A stretch of DNA of 64,000 nucleotides from assembly GCF_023824315.1 (NCBI RefSeq), contig NZ_CP098732.1, positions 1,302,001 to 1,366,000 of the forward strand, written 5' to 3'. Below are positions 55,500 through 64,000 of this stretch, in pieces. The notes beneath the pieces are model-generated. The model was not told the origin of the DNA and ran no database searches. It was given only the letters and a program-made list of their open reading frames with translations. Source of the stretch: Acinetobacter tibetensis. Lineage in GTDB: Bacteria > Pseudomonadota > Gammaproteobacteria > Pseudomonadales > Moraxellaceae. A program made the translations under genes and the position numbers. The stretch's first letter is position 1. Each line of letters begins with the position of its first letter.

Positions 55500-57014
55500 T
55501 TGGCGGAGTTAAAGGCGCCTATGGATAACAATATACAACATACCTGTTTTGTAGCAGGGACATTGGTTCATACCAATCAAGGTTTAATTCCGATTGAGCA
55601 ATTAAAAGCTGGTGATTTGGTACTTTCAAAACTTGCAAATGGAGAATTGGTCTATAAACCAATTTTACGGACCATTGTGACAGAAAATGTACAAGTTTCA
55701 TTGATTGAGTTGGAACAATGGGTAGATCCACCACTACCTATGAGAGAGCGTTTGAATTTAAGAAGATTAGTAAATTAGCAAAAACCAATACAATTATTGG
55801 TTACTGCCAATCATCCTTTCTGGATTGAAAATAAAGGTTGGCGAACAGCAGAGGAGATGACATGGGAGGATCTTGCTGTAAGTAAAGATGGCACTCGGTT
55901 TGTTGCAAGAAGTGGAAATAATCCCTATAAAGATAATGTACTTGCTCTAGTCTATAAAACTGATCGGCCTGATATTGGATTTGTCCCTTATTTTGATGAA
56001 GATAATCCACCATCAAATGGCAGTTTAATTTGTTTGAGTACAACAGAGGAAATAGGCAATGCTGATTATAAACCTGTTTTAAGCAAGTTATTTGTTTATG
56101 ATAAGCAGTGGAAAGAAAATTTATTAGGTCAATTACCAGAAAACCAGTGTGCAAATGTAGAGTTTTATGGCTTTAAACAAGGACATTGGGTCGATCCCGA
56201 AACCGTAGAATGGAATGAGGGTGAGGGTTTTCTCACTACAACAGTTTATAATCTTGAAGTGGCGGATACACATACTTATTTTGTGGGTGAAGCTGGGATT
56301 TGGGTACATAACTGTGGTGGTGAAGAAACTACTGTTAATAGTCTGACACTTGAAATGGTAGAAGCATTGTTACCAGCAGCTAAACAATACTGGATTAATG
56401 ATATTCGTTTAGTTGAAACTTATACTTCAACAGTAAATCAGGTCTATGCAATGGTAGGGCAAACCACTTACTTGCCAATTATTGCTGCTCGTAGTAATGA
56501 TCAAGATGGTTCAGAGCGAATCAAGCTGGAATTGACAGGCTTTAGTCAAGGCACAGTACTTACTGATGGAGCAAACTACATTACGATTAGTTCGACTCAG
56601 CAGTGGATAGATATCAGTACTTGGGATTGGGCTCAGTTACGCTTTGCGGGTAATCGTAATCAGGACATGACGATTCAGGTAAAAGCCACAGCCATTGAAC
56701 AAAGCAACCAGCACAGTGCAAGTAGCTTGAAAACAATTTCAGTGAAAATGCTAGGTGGACAAGCCTGTGTAAGCCCTTGGCAATTGGTCAATGGTTTTGT
56801 TTCTACATGGGTAAACCGCGTTGAATCTATTCCATTACAGGTAAAAGCGCATTGGTCATGCCAGATTCCACTGCTTTCAACTCAGTTAGAGTTAAATAGC
56901 CTGCCAAAAGAAGAAGATGAGGATCAGATTCTACTCCGTCGGGAAGAACAGTCCGACGCATGGCTTAAAGGTTTGGAACAAACTGCACAGCAACATTGGA
57001 AACAATTGTTTTAA
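55500..57014 (+). pseudogene. HINT-domain remnant 2 with Ig-like tail, two compensating frameshifts
   Basis: Two frames (55500-55778, 55797-57014) belong to one reading. The first has TCFVAGTLVHTNQGLIPIEQL, a complete HINT start. A 1-nt loss near 55738 and a 1-nt gain near 55797 frame-shift the bridge, whose other frame reads YERAFEFKKISKLAKTNTII. The second resumes VTANHPFW and ends the HINT with VYNLEVADTHTYFVGEAGIWVHNC. After it come about 210 residues with a beta-sandwich repeat style (LTGFSQGTVLTDG, NQDMTIQVKATAIEQSN), not a known toxin tip. Confidence 0.7.
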
Positions 57015-57092
57015 TGAACAGCGGGGTAGGGATGAATGAGCCATCCCTACTTTATTTCTAATCTAAACTTAATAATCTTAAAAGGAATAAAA

Positions 57093-58196
57093 ATGCCCCC
57101 ATTATTTTATATCTGGGATGCAAAGCAGCATCATCCTGATGTCCAAATTAATGATCTTGAACAGGCTGAGTATTATGCAACTCATCCACAGAATATCGGG
57201 TATAGCGATAATCTAGAACAATGTTTACGTGCTATTATTAAAATAGTGACTGACCCCGAACTTTCAGAAAACTTTGATCAAGATATTATAGATTTTTTTG
57301 ATAATGCAGAGGGATATATTGTACCCACACAAGAGAATGTGTTGGATATAGATCGTTATTTCTTTGAAAAAAGTCAATATTTATATAAAATTGTTGTTGA
57401 AGCGATTATAAAATATGATGTGGTAGGCTTTGATGCAGGGGCGTATATCTTCTTCAGCAAAGACAATATATTTCCAAAACAGACCAGTATTCAACGCTGG
57501 CTAGATACAGTTCAACCCATTACCAAAGATCAGTTAAGCCAGTTTAAAGCATTACCAGCTAATAAAAAAAAATTAGCAGATTTTTATAGAGCATGGCTGA
57601 TGCAATATAGAGAAAAAATAAAATTTACGGAAGAAACAAAAAAAAATCAATATAATAACGGTGTTTGTTTATATAGGGATTTGAATGAAGCTATATATGA
57701 AAAAATTATTATATTAACTGCATCAAATTTATCTAAATATGAACTTGGATATTCGAAAGTCTCATTGAGTAGTTATATCCAGTATTCTGAAAATAAAGCC
57801 TTTTGGATTCGTAGAGAGCATTTTATTAAAGGTTTTACTTTGCAATATATACCAGAACTGCATGGTGTAGAGGGCGAGCCTTTAGCAATAACACATCCTA
57901 AACAGCTTGAAAGTATTTTTAAGCAAATTTATGATTTTTTAATTTATGATGCTGAGCAACATAAAGATTTAGAAACTTTAAATCAGTGGGTTAATCATGG
58001 TGATGAAAAATACTATATTACAGGTGGGGCTGTATTCAATCGTTTAGCTTTTGCTAAATATTTAAATGATCCTTTGTATGATGAATTAGTGCAGGAAGCA
58101 TTGCCTTTTATTTTGAAAGATGAATATTATAAAGATGTGACAATTGATGAAATATATAAAGAGGTTGAAAGAAGATATAACGATGTAATATCTTGA
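57093..58196 (+). CDS. Probable immunity protein (FYIWD-type) of T6SS island
   Basis: A 367-residue soluble acidic protein starting MPPLFYIWDAKQHHPDVQIN, with tyrosine-rich helices throughout. The ATG at 57093 has AAGGA 8 nt upstream; an open frame extends 19 codons further. A second copy of its ribosome site and first nine codons lies at 58274-58313, cut by an IS. Tandem copies after a toxin module suggest immunity. The family was not recognised. Confidence 0.55.
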   Translation: MPPLFYIWDAKQHHPDVQINDLEQAEYYATHPQNIGYSDNLEQCLRAIIKIVTDPELSENFDQDIIDFFDNAEGYIVPTQENVLDIDRYFFEKSQYLYKIVVEAIIKYDVVGFDAGAYIFFSKDNIFPKQTSIQRWLDTVQPITKDQLSQFKALPANKKKLADFYRAWLMQYREKIKFTEETKKNQYNNGVCLYRDLNEAIYEKIIILTASNLSKYELGYSKVSLSSYIQYSENKAFWIRREHFIKGFTLQYIPELHGVEGEPLAITHPKQLESIFKQIYDFLIYDAEQHKDLETLNQWVNHGDEKYYITGGAVFNRLAFAKYLNDPLYDELVQEALPFILKDEYYKDVTIDEIYKEVERRYNDVIS

Positions 58197-58217
58197 GTTG
58201 ATTTGGTGGTTTTTTGT

Positions 58218-58247
58218 AAAATGAGTTATTTAATAGCTCATTTTTTT
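58218..58247 (+). terminator. Terminator after immunity-like gene
   Basis: AAAATGAGTTA (58218-58228) pairs with TAGCTCATTTT (58234-58244), with one G-U pair, and seven T follow from 58241. Confidence 0.8.
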
Positions 58248-58285
58248 ATTTTATTAGGATTCTAATAATTTTAGAAGGAATAAAA

Positions 58286-58313
58286 ATGTCCTCATTATTT
58301 TATATCTGGGAAG
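58286..58313 (+). pseudogene. Start of second immunity-like gene, cut by IS
   Basis: ATGTCCTCATTATTTTATATCTGGGAA repeats the start of the gene at 57093 (reads MSSLFYIWE) with the same AAGGAATAAAA ribosome site before it, then stops at the IS end. Only nine codons remain, and no continuation was found on the far side of the IS. Confidence 0.7.
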
Positions 58314-58956
58314 GGCTTTGTTGCACAAAGATTTATTATCCTAAGCGACTCAGGTTTAAGTGACAACTTGGGTGTGTAGTCAGCCTAGCTCAGTAAATTT
58401 ATTTAATACTGCTACACGAGCATAAATTTCATTTACTTGGCTTTGAAATATCTCCCAATAATTTGATGCAATGCATCTTGGTTTCTACCAAGCTTCACCT
58501 GTGATACCTAGACCACTTTTTCCAAATTGTTCTTCCTAGGTATTTGACCGTTTTCAACAATTCATTTCTTGCCAAAGATCTCATTTTTTTGTCTTTCCAG
58601 AGCTTCGCATTTTTTCTTGGCGGAATCACTGCATATGCCTGTCGATCTGAAATGACTTTTCTGCAGTATTTCGTGTCATAAGCCCCATCTGTATAGACAG
58701 AATCAATCCACTCATCCAGTGGAATTTGATCAAGTAAAGCTGCATCAGAATAGGGTTGATTTCGTCCGTGTTTACCTTGTGGTTGAGCATACCATTAAGT
58801 AGTGGGATCAAACCAAATCGATATGTTTCCTCGATTGATCAAGGCTTTATTGTAAGAGCATCAATTTGTTGTACGGTAGCCTTTAGGTATAGGCTTATTC
58901 ATTTGTAAATTATATTGCTGAATAAGCCGTCATGAATAGGTTTGTGCAACAAAGCC
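58314..58956 (-). mobile_element. IS5-family-like element with internal deletions
   Basis: Perfect 16-bp terminal inverted repeats, GGCTTTGTTGCACAAA (58314-58329) and TTTGTGCAACAAAGCC (58941-58956), bound a 643-bp element. Full IS5-type elements with this terminus are about 1 kb. The transposase on the minus strand is present at both ends with the middle removed. No flanking target duplication is visible, so the element may mark a recombination junction. Confidence 0.82.
58356..58902 (-). pseudogene. IS5-like transposase, internally deleted
   Basis: Minus-strand reading begins MNKPIPKGYRTTN and, after a stop, SYNKALINRGNISIWFDPTT, then jumps from SDAA to LDQIPLDEWIDSVYTDGAYDTK and KVISDRQAYAVIPPRKNAK. 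About 100 residues including one catalytic Asp are absent. A second loss and stops damage the C-terminus (VETKMHCIKLLGD then QVNEIYARVAVLNKFTELG). It cannot make active transposase. Confidence 0.78.
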
Positions 58957-59266
58957 AGTAGATCACGCCAAGGACAGTCAGTTCTAATTCTATAAAAAAT
59001 TGCTTCGATAAAACCTCTGAGATTATGTTTGAGATAGATACCAAACTGTGGACAATAGATTTCAGCTTTAACCCGTATTGATCTGCTAGCATTGGTTGGT
59101 GCATAGTGATATGTAAAGTAAATTGGCTTTTAATAAACCTAACATTTTTGAGCTGACAAAAATTCACTATACTCAGTATTTGTATCCATGAAAAAAATTA
59201 CACGTTCAACTAAAGACCAATGATTTGATTTAAAAAATTTCCTTTAATCTGGCTTGGAGAATAGAA
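58957..59266. other. Region between IS end and exporter genes
   Basis: About 310 nt. A minus-strand frame (58910-59167) starts outside and runs into the IS, ending in its terminal repeat. It contains protein-like parts such as MHQPMLADQYGLKLKS, which may be a broken gene end, but no family was recognised. The last 60 nt hold the exporter's ribosome site. No clear promoter was seen. Confidence 0.35.
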
Positions 59267-60493
59267 TTGCTCGTTACCCGTTATAAGCCTTTAATCATAA
59301 TCATACTACTGGTTTTGCTCGTCAGTTTTGCTACATATCGTTGGTGGCAAGGACCATTGTTACCTAGTTATGAAGTCGTATCTAGTCCATTGATTCAGAC
59401 AGTTGTTGCTTCAGGACGGGTAGAGAAAGTATCTCGGACTCAGATTGGCAGTGAAATTACAGGGGTTGTTCTTGAGCGCTTGGTTCAAGAGGGGGATCGG
59501 GTCTCTCAAGGGGATGTTCTTTTAGTACTGAAATCTGATGAAATTTCAGCGCAGGTGCGGCAGGCAGAAGCTGAATTAAAGGAACTCGCAACCACTAGAC
59601 GTCCGCAAGCAGAAGTCGATTTAGCGAATGCCAAAGTGCAATTAGAACAGGCTCAAAGAGAGGCGGTACGCAGACGAAATACCGAATTAGGAATATTATC
59701 AGCAGAGGAAAGGGAGAAATCGATAGAGGCAGAAAAACTCGCTCGTAATAATTTGGAATCAGCTCGATTAAAAGTTGCTTCACTTGCCCCAGATAAAGTT
59801 GAAGAGACAAAATTACGTGAGCGACTCGCTGCACTACAAGCGCAACTCGCCAAGACCAAAATTCGTGCAGAAGTTTCAGGTATTATTTTAACCCGTAATG
59901 TTGAGCCAGGGGATTTGGTACAACCGAGCCAGACTCTCTTCACTATTGCACTGGATGGTGCGACTGAAATTCGAGTGCCATTTGATGAACGAAATTTACC
60001 ACTGCTGGCTTTACAACAAAAAGCAGCAGTGATTACGGATGCCTATCCAGATCAACCTTTTCCTGCCCATATTAATTTTATTGCCCCAAGTATTGATGCT
60101 CAACGTGGCACAGTAGATGTCCGATTAACAGTTGATCCAGTCCCTGATTTTTTGCGTCAAGACATGACGGTATCAGTAAATGTTGAAACCAACAAGCGCG
60201 AGCGAACCTTGGTCATTCCAAATGATGCTTTAAGCAGTATAAGTGGCAATAAGGCTATGGTTATTTTAGTAAGAGATAGAAAAATTCAACGTCATCCTAT
60301 CACACTGGGTTTACGTGGTTTGGTCATGTCTGAAGTTGTAGCTGGATTGAAAGAAGGTGATCACGTCCTTACCGATGCAGAATCAGTGCTTAAAGATGGA
60401 ACTCGTGTCCGAATAGAGCAAACTAAACGTGTTTTGCAGAGTCAAACGGATCCGACAAATAGCAAAAATGAATTACCGGTGAAATTCGATTGA
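59267..60493 (+). CDS. MacA-like periplasmic adaptor (HlyD family)
   Basis: A 408-residue adaptor with one N-terminal membrane anchor (about residues 9-27), a lipoyl-like half (IGSEITGVVLERLVQEGDRVSQGDVLLVL), a coiled-coil hairpin (about 85-175) and a beta-barrel (AEVSGIILTRNVEPGDLV). It bridges an inner-membrane ABC transporter to an outer-membrane channel. The TTG start at 59267 has GGAGA about 8 nt upstream; no ATG lies near. It overlaps the permease gene by 4 nt. The substrate (drug, toxin or lipid-like) is unknown. Confidence 0.88.
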   Translation: MLVTRYKPLIIIILLVLLVSFATYRWWQGPLLPSYEVVSSPLIQTVVASGRVEKVSRTQIGSEITGVVLERLVQEGDRVSQGDVLLVLKSDEISAQVRQAEAELKELATTRRPQAEVDLANAKVQLEQAQREAVRRRNTELGILSAEEREKSIEAEKLARNNLESARLKVASLAPDKVEETKLRERLAALQAQLAKTKIRAEVSGIILTRNVEPGDLVQPSQTLFTIALDGATEIRVPFDERNLPLLALQQKAAVITDAYPDQPFPAHINFIAPSIDAQRGTVDVRLTVDPVPDFLRQDMTVSVNVETNKRERTLVIPNDALSSISGNKAMVILVRDRKIQRHPITLGLRGLVMSEVVAGLKEGDHVLTDAESVLKDGTRVRIEQTKRVLQSQTDPTNSKNELPVKFD

Positions 60494-61713
60494 AAAACTT
60501 TTTTGGGCGACTTTGGACAGAGTGGACTATCGCAATCAGTTTTCTGCGAGAGGGTCGCACACAGTCGATGATGATTACCATTGGCGTCGCGGTGGGGGTA
60601 GCGGTCATTGTGTTCATTAGCGCCTTAATTCAGGGCTTACAATCGAATATTGTAGAAAGGACTTTAGGGACGCAGGCGCATATTCGTTTGCTCTCACCAG
60701 ATGAGGTGAATCACATTGTGCCACCAGCAGCAGGAACACTTCAGTTGTTACAAGAAGATCAGCGTGCGCAACGCTTACGCTCTATTAATAATTGGCAGCA
60801 GATTACTGAGACTTTAGATCAGTTGCCCGTGTTGACGGCGGTTTCTCCTGTGGTCTCTGGTCCTGCATTTGTACAGCGCGGAGATGCGATTCAATCGGTT
60901 GCTTTGGTTGGTATCAATCTTGAACGTTATCAACAGATTATTCCGTTAAAGCAATATATGGTGAGTGGTGAATTACGGGTCAGTGCGGATAATGTATTAA
61001 TTGGGCGTCAATTGGCCAAAGATTTGGGTGTGCAAGTCGGAAGCAAATTAAGGTTAGATACTGGACAGCAGAAAAATGCAGTGGTGAACATCTCTGGAAT
61101 ATTTGAACTGGGCGTGCGTGAATTGGATGCGCGCTATGTTTATCTGGATTTGAAACAGGCGCAATCTTTACTTAATTTGCCGGGTGGGGTGACCGTGATT
61201 GATCTGACGATTCAAAATATTTTTCAGGCGGATCAAACTGCCTCACAAGTCGGACGCTTGACAGGATTAAAAGCAGAAAGCTGGATTGAAACCAATGCTC
61301 AATTAATGAATGCGATTACTGCTCAGAGCCTTTCGACCAACATGATTATTGTTTTTGTGGGGATTTCAGTCGCTTTTGGCATTGCCAGTGTGATGTCGGT
61401 GAGTGTGGTGCAACGGACTCGGGAAATTGGTATTTTACGTGCGACGGGGGCGACGCAAGCGCAAATTTTAAGAGTTTTCTTATTTCAGGGAGCAATTTTT
61501 GGTCTGCTTGGTTCCATGCTTGGTAGTGTAGTCAGCTATGGTTTGATCTGGGGATTTAATCAGTTTGGTCCTGGTTTGTTTTATATTTCGATTTCAATCA
61601 AGCTTATCTTGTCGGCATTATTCTTGGCGACTTTGACAGGGGTTTTGGCTGCTGCAATACCATCCCGTCGGGCGGCTGCACTCGATCCTGTGGAGGCAAT
61701 TCGTCATGTCTGA
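60490..61713 (+). CDS. ABC transporter permease (MacB/FtsX type)
   Basis: A 407-residue inner-membrane protein with four membrane segments: one at about residues 25-50, then a large periplasmic domain, then three at about 285-395. The MacB-core and FtsX domains are present, including TREIGILRATGATQAQILR. It starts on TTG at 60490, overlapping the stop of the adaptor gene, and overlaps the ATPase gene by 8 nt. The split permease/ATPase organisation resembles LolCDE and two-gene MacB systems. Confidence 0.88.
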   Translation: MKNFFGRLWTEWTIAISFLREGRTQSMMITIGVAVGVAVIVFISALIQGLQSNIVERTLGTQAHIRLLSPDEVNHIVPPAAGTLQLLQEDQRAQRLRSINNWQQITETLDQLPVLTAVSPVVSGPAFVQRGDAIQSVALVGINLERYQQIIPLKQYMVSGELRVSADNVLIGRQLAKDLGVQVGSKLRLDTGQQKNAVVNISGIFELGVRELDARYVYLDLKQAQSLLNLPGGVTVIDLTIQNIFQADQTASQVGRLTGLKAESWIETNAQLMNAITAQSLSTNMIIVFVGISVAFGIASVMSVSVVQRTREIGILRATGATQAQILRVFLFQGAIFGLLGSMLGSVVSYGLIWGFNQFGPGLFYISISIKLILSALFLATLTGVLAAAIPSRRAAALDPVEAIRHV

Positions 61714-62419
61714 TTCATCTCAGGAAGTACTGCGTTTAGAAGCATTGCGAAAGTCCTACAACGTTGGGCAACCTAATGAAGTGGAGGTATTACATGGAAT
61801 TGACCTGTGTATTCAACGCAACGATTTTGCTGCATTAATTGGTCCTTCTGGTTCAGGAAAAAGTACTTTACTGAATATTCTTGGCTTATTAGATCAGCCT
61901 AGTCGTGGTGAGTTGTACTTGTTGGGTCAGGCGACAAGCTGTATGGATGATACGGCTCGGACAGCGTTACGTGGCAACAGTATTGGTTTTGTGTTTCAGT
62001 TCCATCATCTTATACAGGCCTTTACGGCCTTAAATAATGTACTCATGCCATTAATGCTGAAGCAAGGCAAGCCAGATCAATTTGCGTTGCAATATGCCCA
62101 TGAATTATTGGCCGCCGTAGGCTTAGATAAGTTCGCTGACCGTAAACCGAATGAGCTTTCTGGGGGCCAACAGCAGCGCGTGGCGATTGCACGTGCACTG
62201 ATTACTCAGCCTGCACTATTGTTGGCCGATGAACCGACAGGTAATTTGGATACTCAAACTGCTGCGGAAATGTTTGAATTATTTCGTAAAGTACATCGCG
62301 AACATGACTGTGCAGTCCTTTTGGTGACTCATGATCCTAGATTATCGGCAACCTGTGATCGAACTATTAATCTGGTGGATGGGAGAATTCAGAGTGATTT
62401 CAAACACGAGATGAAATAA
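61706..62419 (+). CDS. ABC transporter ATPase (LolD/MacB-like)
   Basis: A 237-residue ATPase with Walker [11 protein letters not shown]-loop [10 protein letters not shown], signature LSGGQQQR, Walker [13 protein letters not shown] and H-loop LLVTHD, all in LolD/MacB style. It powers the permease encoded just upstream. The operon then meets the two-component genes tail to tail with 13 nt between the stops. Confidence 0.92.
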   Translation: MSDSSQEVLRLEALRKSYNVGQPNEVEVLHGIDLCIQRNDFAALIGPSGSGKSTLLNILGLLDQPSRGELYLLGQATSCMDDTARTALRGNSIGFVFQFHHLIQAFTALNNVLMPLMLKQGKPDQFALQYAHELLAAVGLDKFADRKPNELSGGQQQRVAIARALITQPALLLADEPTGNLDTQTAAEMFELFRKVHREHDCAVLLVTHDPRLSATCDRTINLVDGRIQSDFKHEMK

Positions 62420-62432
62420 GGACAAATACGGA

Positions 62433-63812
62433 TCACACGTCTGGGAATAGCAGTTCAAAACATATACCTTCTGCGCTATTGACTGCCTGATACATTCCCT
62501 GATGAAGCGTCAAAATGGATGCCACAATCGACAGGCCTAAACCGCCCGTTTGATGAGGGCTTTGTCTGCTGGAGCTGCACTGATAAAAACGCTCAAAGAG
62601 ATGAGGCAAATGTTCAGGGGCAACTTCTAAACCACTGGTGATCACAGATAATGTAATCATCTGCATATTATTAATGATCTTTCGGCGGCTAAGCACATAA
62701 ATAGTTCGGTGATTGCCGCCGTGAATGAGCGCATTTGATATCAGATTATACAGCGCTTGTTGTAACAGTTCTGGATCTGCCAATAGCTCAGTCGCTTCAA
62801 GCCTTAAAACAAAATTGCAGTGTTGTTCTTCAGCTTGATACTCGAAAATACTGAATATATCTTCTATAAATGATTTGAGCTGAATTTTCTGTTTGTTTAA
62901 GCAAACTTTGTGTGCATCTGCGCGGGCTAGAAATAACATGCTGTCAATCATTCGTTTTAAACGTTGATAGTCCTCCAAGTTGGAAATCAAGAGTTCCTGA
63001 TACTGTGCGGGACTACGTTCATTCATGAGTAAAATTTCAGTCTGCCCGATTAAATTATTCAATGGGGTTCTAAATTCATGCGCAATGTCTTCAGAGAAGC
63101 GATTCAGTTGGCTATATCCCATTTCAATACGGTCAAGCATGGCGTTGATATCGGATGCTAGTTGTTCAATCTCTTGAGGGGGATGAACTAGATTGAGTCG
63201 CTGCTCAAGTTTGTGAATATTGATGGCATGGGTTTGTTCTCGCAGAGTTCTTAATGCGTTCAATCCCAGACGGCTAGCAATGGCACAGAGTATGAAAATG
63301 GCCAAGATGCCTGTAAATACATAAATGAAAAGACGTTTTTGAAAAGGCGAGATGATGGCTAAACGTTCAGACCACTGTTTGCCTGCAATTAACACATAGG
63401 GCTGCTGATTGATTTGAATGGTTTTCCAAGCAATACGCGTGGGGTAAGTATGAGCCGATAAATCTTGGAATTGAATCTGGGGTTGATGGGTAAATTCAGG
63501 CAGCGGAATACCAAGAGGATTGATGTTGATGAGAATCTGATCGCCTTGAATCAATAAAAACAAATTATCCTGATTTCCCAACATGTTTTGATACAGCTTC
63601 GGGCGAGCGATAATCTGTTCAATATTGCTACTGTCTTGCAGCAAAATTTCCAGTCGCTCAATTCGTTCAACCAAAGCCCGATCTTGCTGAGCAATTAAAA
63701 TATGGTTGATACCCAGATAGGTCATAAATGCTACAGCGCACAAGACCATTGCAGCACACCCTGTAACCAATAGTGTTAATCGGAGTTCTAAAGAGCGAAT
63801 GGGCTTGAACAT
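62433..63812 (-). CDS. Sensor histidine kinase (heavy-metal/CusS-like)
   Basis: A 459-residue inner-membrane kinase with two membrane segments (about residues 13-35 and 165-185), a periplasmic sensor, HAMP, the H-box EDIAHEFRTPLNNL, N-box NLISNALIHGG and the G-box region TGGLGLSI. The architecture matches CusS/CopS-type kinases that sense metals or envelope damage. Its start codon overlaps the response-regulator stop by one base, so the two are one operon. The convergent exporter genes may be its regulon, but that is inference. Confidence 0.9.
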   Translation of the reverse strand: MFKPIRSLELRLTLLVTGCAAMVLCAVAFMTYLGINHILIAQQDRALVERIERLEILLQDSSNIEQIIARPKLYQNMLGNQDNLFLLIQGDQILININPLGIPLPEFTHQPQIQFQDLSAHTYPTRIAWKTIQINQQPYVLIAGKQWSERLAIISPFQKRLFIYVFTGILAIFILCAIASRLGLNALRTLREQTHAINIHKLEQRLNLVHPPQEIEQLASDINAMLDRIEMGYSQLNRFSEDIAHEFRTPLNNLIGQTEILLMNERSPAQYQELLISNLEDYQRLKRMIDSMLFLARADAHKVCLNKQKIQLKSFIEDIFSIFEYQAEEQHCNFVLRLEATELLADPELLQQALYNLISNALIHGGNHRTIYVLSRRKIINNMQMITLSVITSGLEVAPEHLPHLFERFYQCSSSRQSPHQTGGLGLSIVASILTLHQGMYQAVNSAEGICFELLFPDV

Positions 63813-64000
63813 TATGCTTCAACCGAAATTTTATAGCCCAAGCCACGGACAGTATGAATGAGTTTTATCTCATGCCCCTCGTCAATTTTACTGCGTAAGC
63901 GTCGTACCGCGACATCAATAAAATTCGTATCGGTATCAAAATTGATATGCCAAACTTCGGAAGCAATTTGCCTACGCGTAATAATTTCATTTGGGTGCCG
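63812..64000 (-). CDS. OmpR-family response regulator, 3' part in window
   Basis: Only the C-terminal 62 residues are in the window: [19 protein letters not shown], then [13 protein letters not shown] and [11 protein letters not shown], a classic OmpR/PhoB winged helix. The receiver domain lies beyond the edge. It partners the kinase, whose ATG overlaps its stop codon. Confidence 0.9.
   Translation of the reverse strand, partial: RHPNEIITRRQIASEVWHINFDTDTNFIDVAVRRLRSKIDEGHEIKLIHTVRGLGYKISVEA

Overview
The window reads as chromosomal DNA of a gamma-proteobacterium of the genus Acinetobacter. It is AT-rich. The gene families and their order fit that genus (hut tail, murI, cysS/kdsD-kdsC-lptC-lptA-lptB, fdxA, mutS, a hydroxamate siderophore island, and a T6SS VgrG cargo cluster of Acinetobacter type). 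The species cannot be fixed from the sequence alone.

Layout. 1-2.6 kb: end of the histidine-utilisation genes (hutI, partial, and hutG) and murI. 3.0-4.4 kb: a glutamine-synthetase-like ligase. 4.8-7.9 kb: a metal or siderophore uptake group (DUF2946-like protein, TonB-dependent receptor, NlpE-like lipoprotein). 8.3-12.5 kb: an OsmC-YcaO fusion protein and a type II NADH dehydrogenase. 13.2-26.1 kb: a complete NRPS-independent siderophore locus with three IucA/IucC synthetases, an N-hydroxylase, an exporter, a FhuF-like reductase, an RraA-like protein, an acyltransferase and an outer-membrane receptor. Two dyads resembling Fur boxes flank its two transcription units. The gene set resembles the acinetoferrin/baumannoferrin type. 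26.3-27.8 kb: an SDR enzyme divergent from a MerR regulator. 28.1-37.7 kb: conserved housekeeping DNA with tRNA-Gly(GCC), cysS, the Kdo/LPS-transport operon, yigZ, an acyltransferase, UspA, an O-methyltransferase, an M15 peptidase lipoprotein and fdxA. 37.9-42.1 kb: accessory DNA between fdxA and mutS, holding a decayed phage integrase, a secreted protein frameshifted in a poly-T tract, and a MocR/PaiB/GNAT module. 42.2-44.9 kb: mutS.

45.0-59.0 kb is the most unusual part. A frameshifted tyrosine recombinase is followed by a T6SS cargo island: a broken vgrG, a DUF4123 adaptor, a putative toxin and immunity pair, a degenerate second copy of that pair's end, a second toxin split by one stop codon with its probable immunity gene, two damaged HINT-domain modules, and an immunity-like gene whose second copy is cut by an internally deleted IS5-type element. 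At least eight reading-frame breaks lie between 45.7 and 58.9 kb. This looks like a graveyard of exchanged toxin tips. Because several breaks are 1-2 nt, assembly error must be excluded. 59.3-64.0 kb: a MacA/MacB-type ABC exporter (three genes) and a convergent two-component system whose response regulator runs off the window.

The siderophore locus and the toxin island are the parts most likely to hold little-described biology. No wholly new system can be shown from sequence alone.
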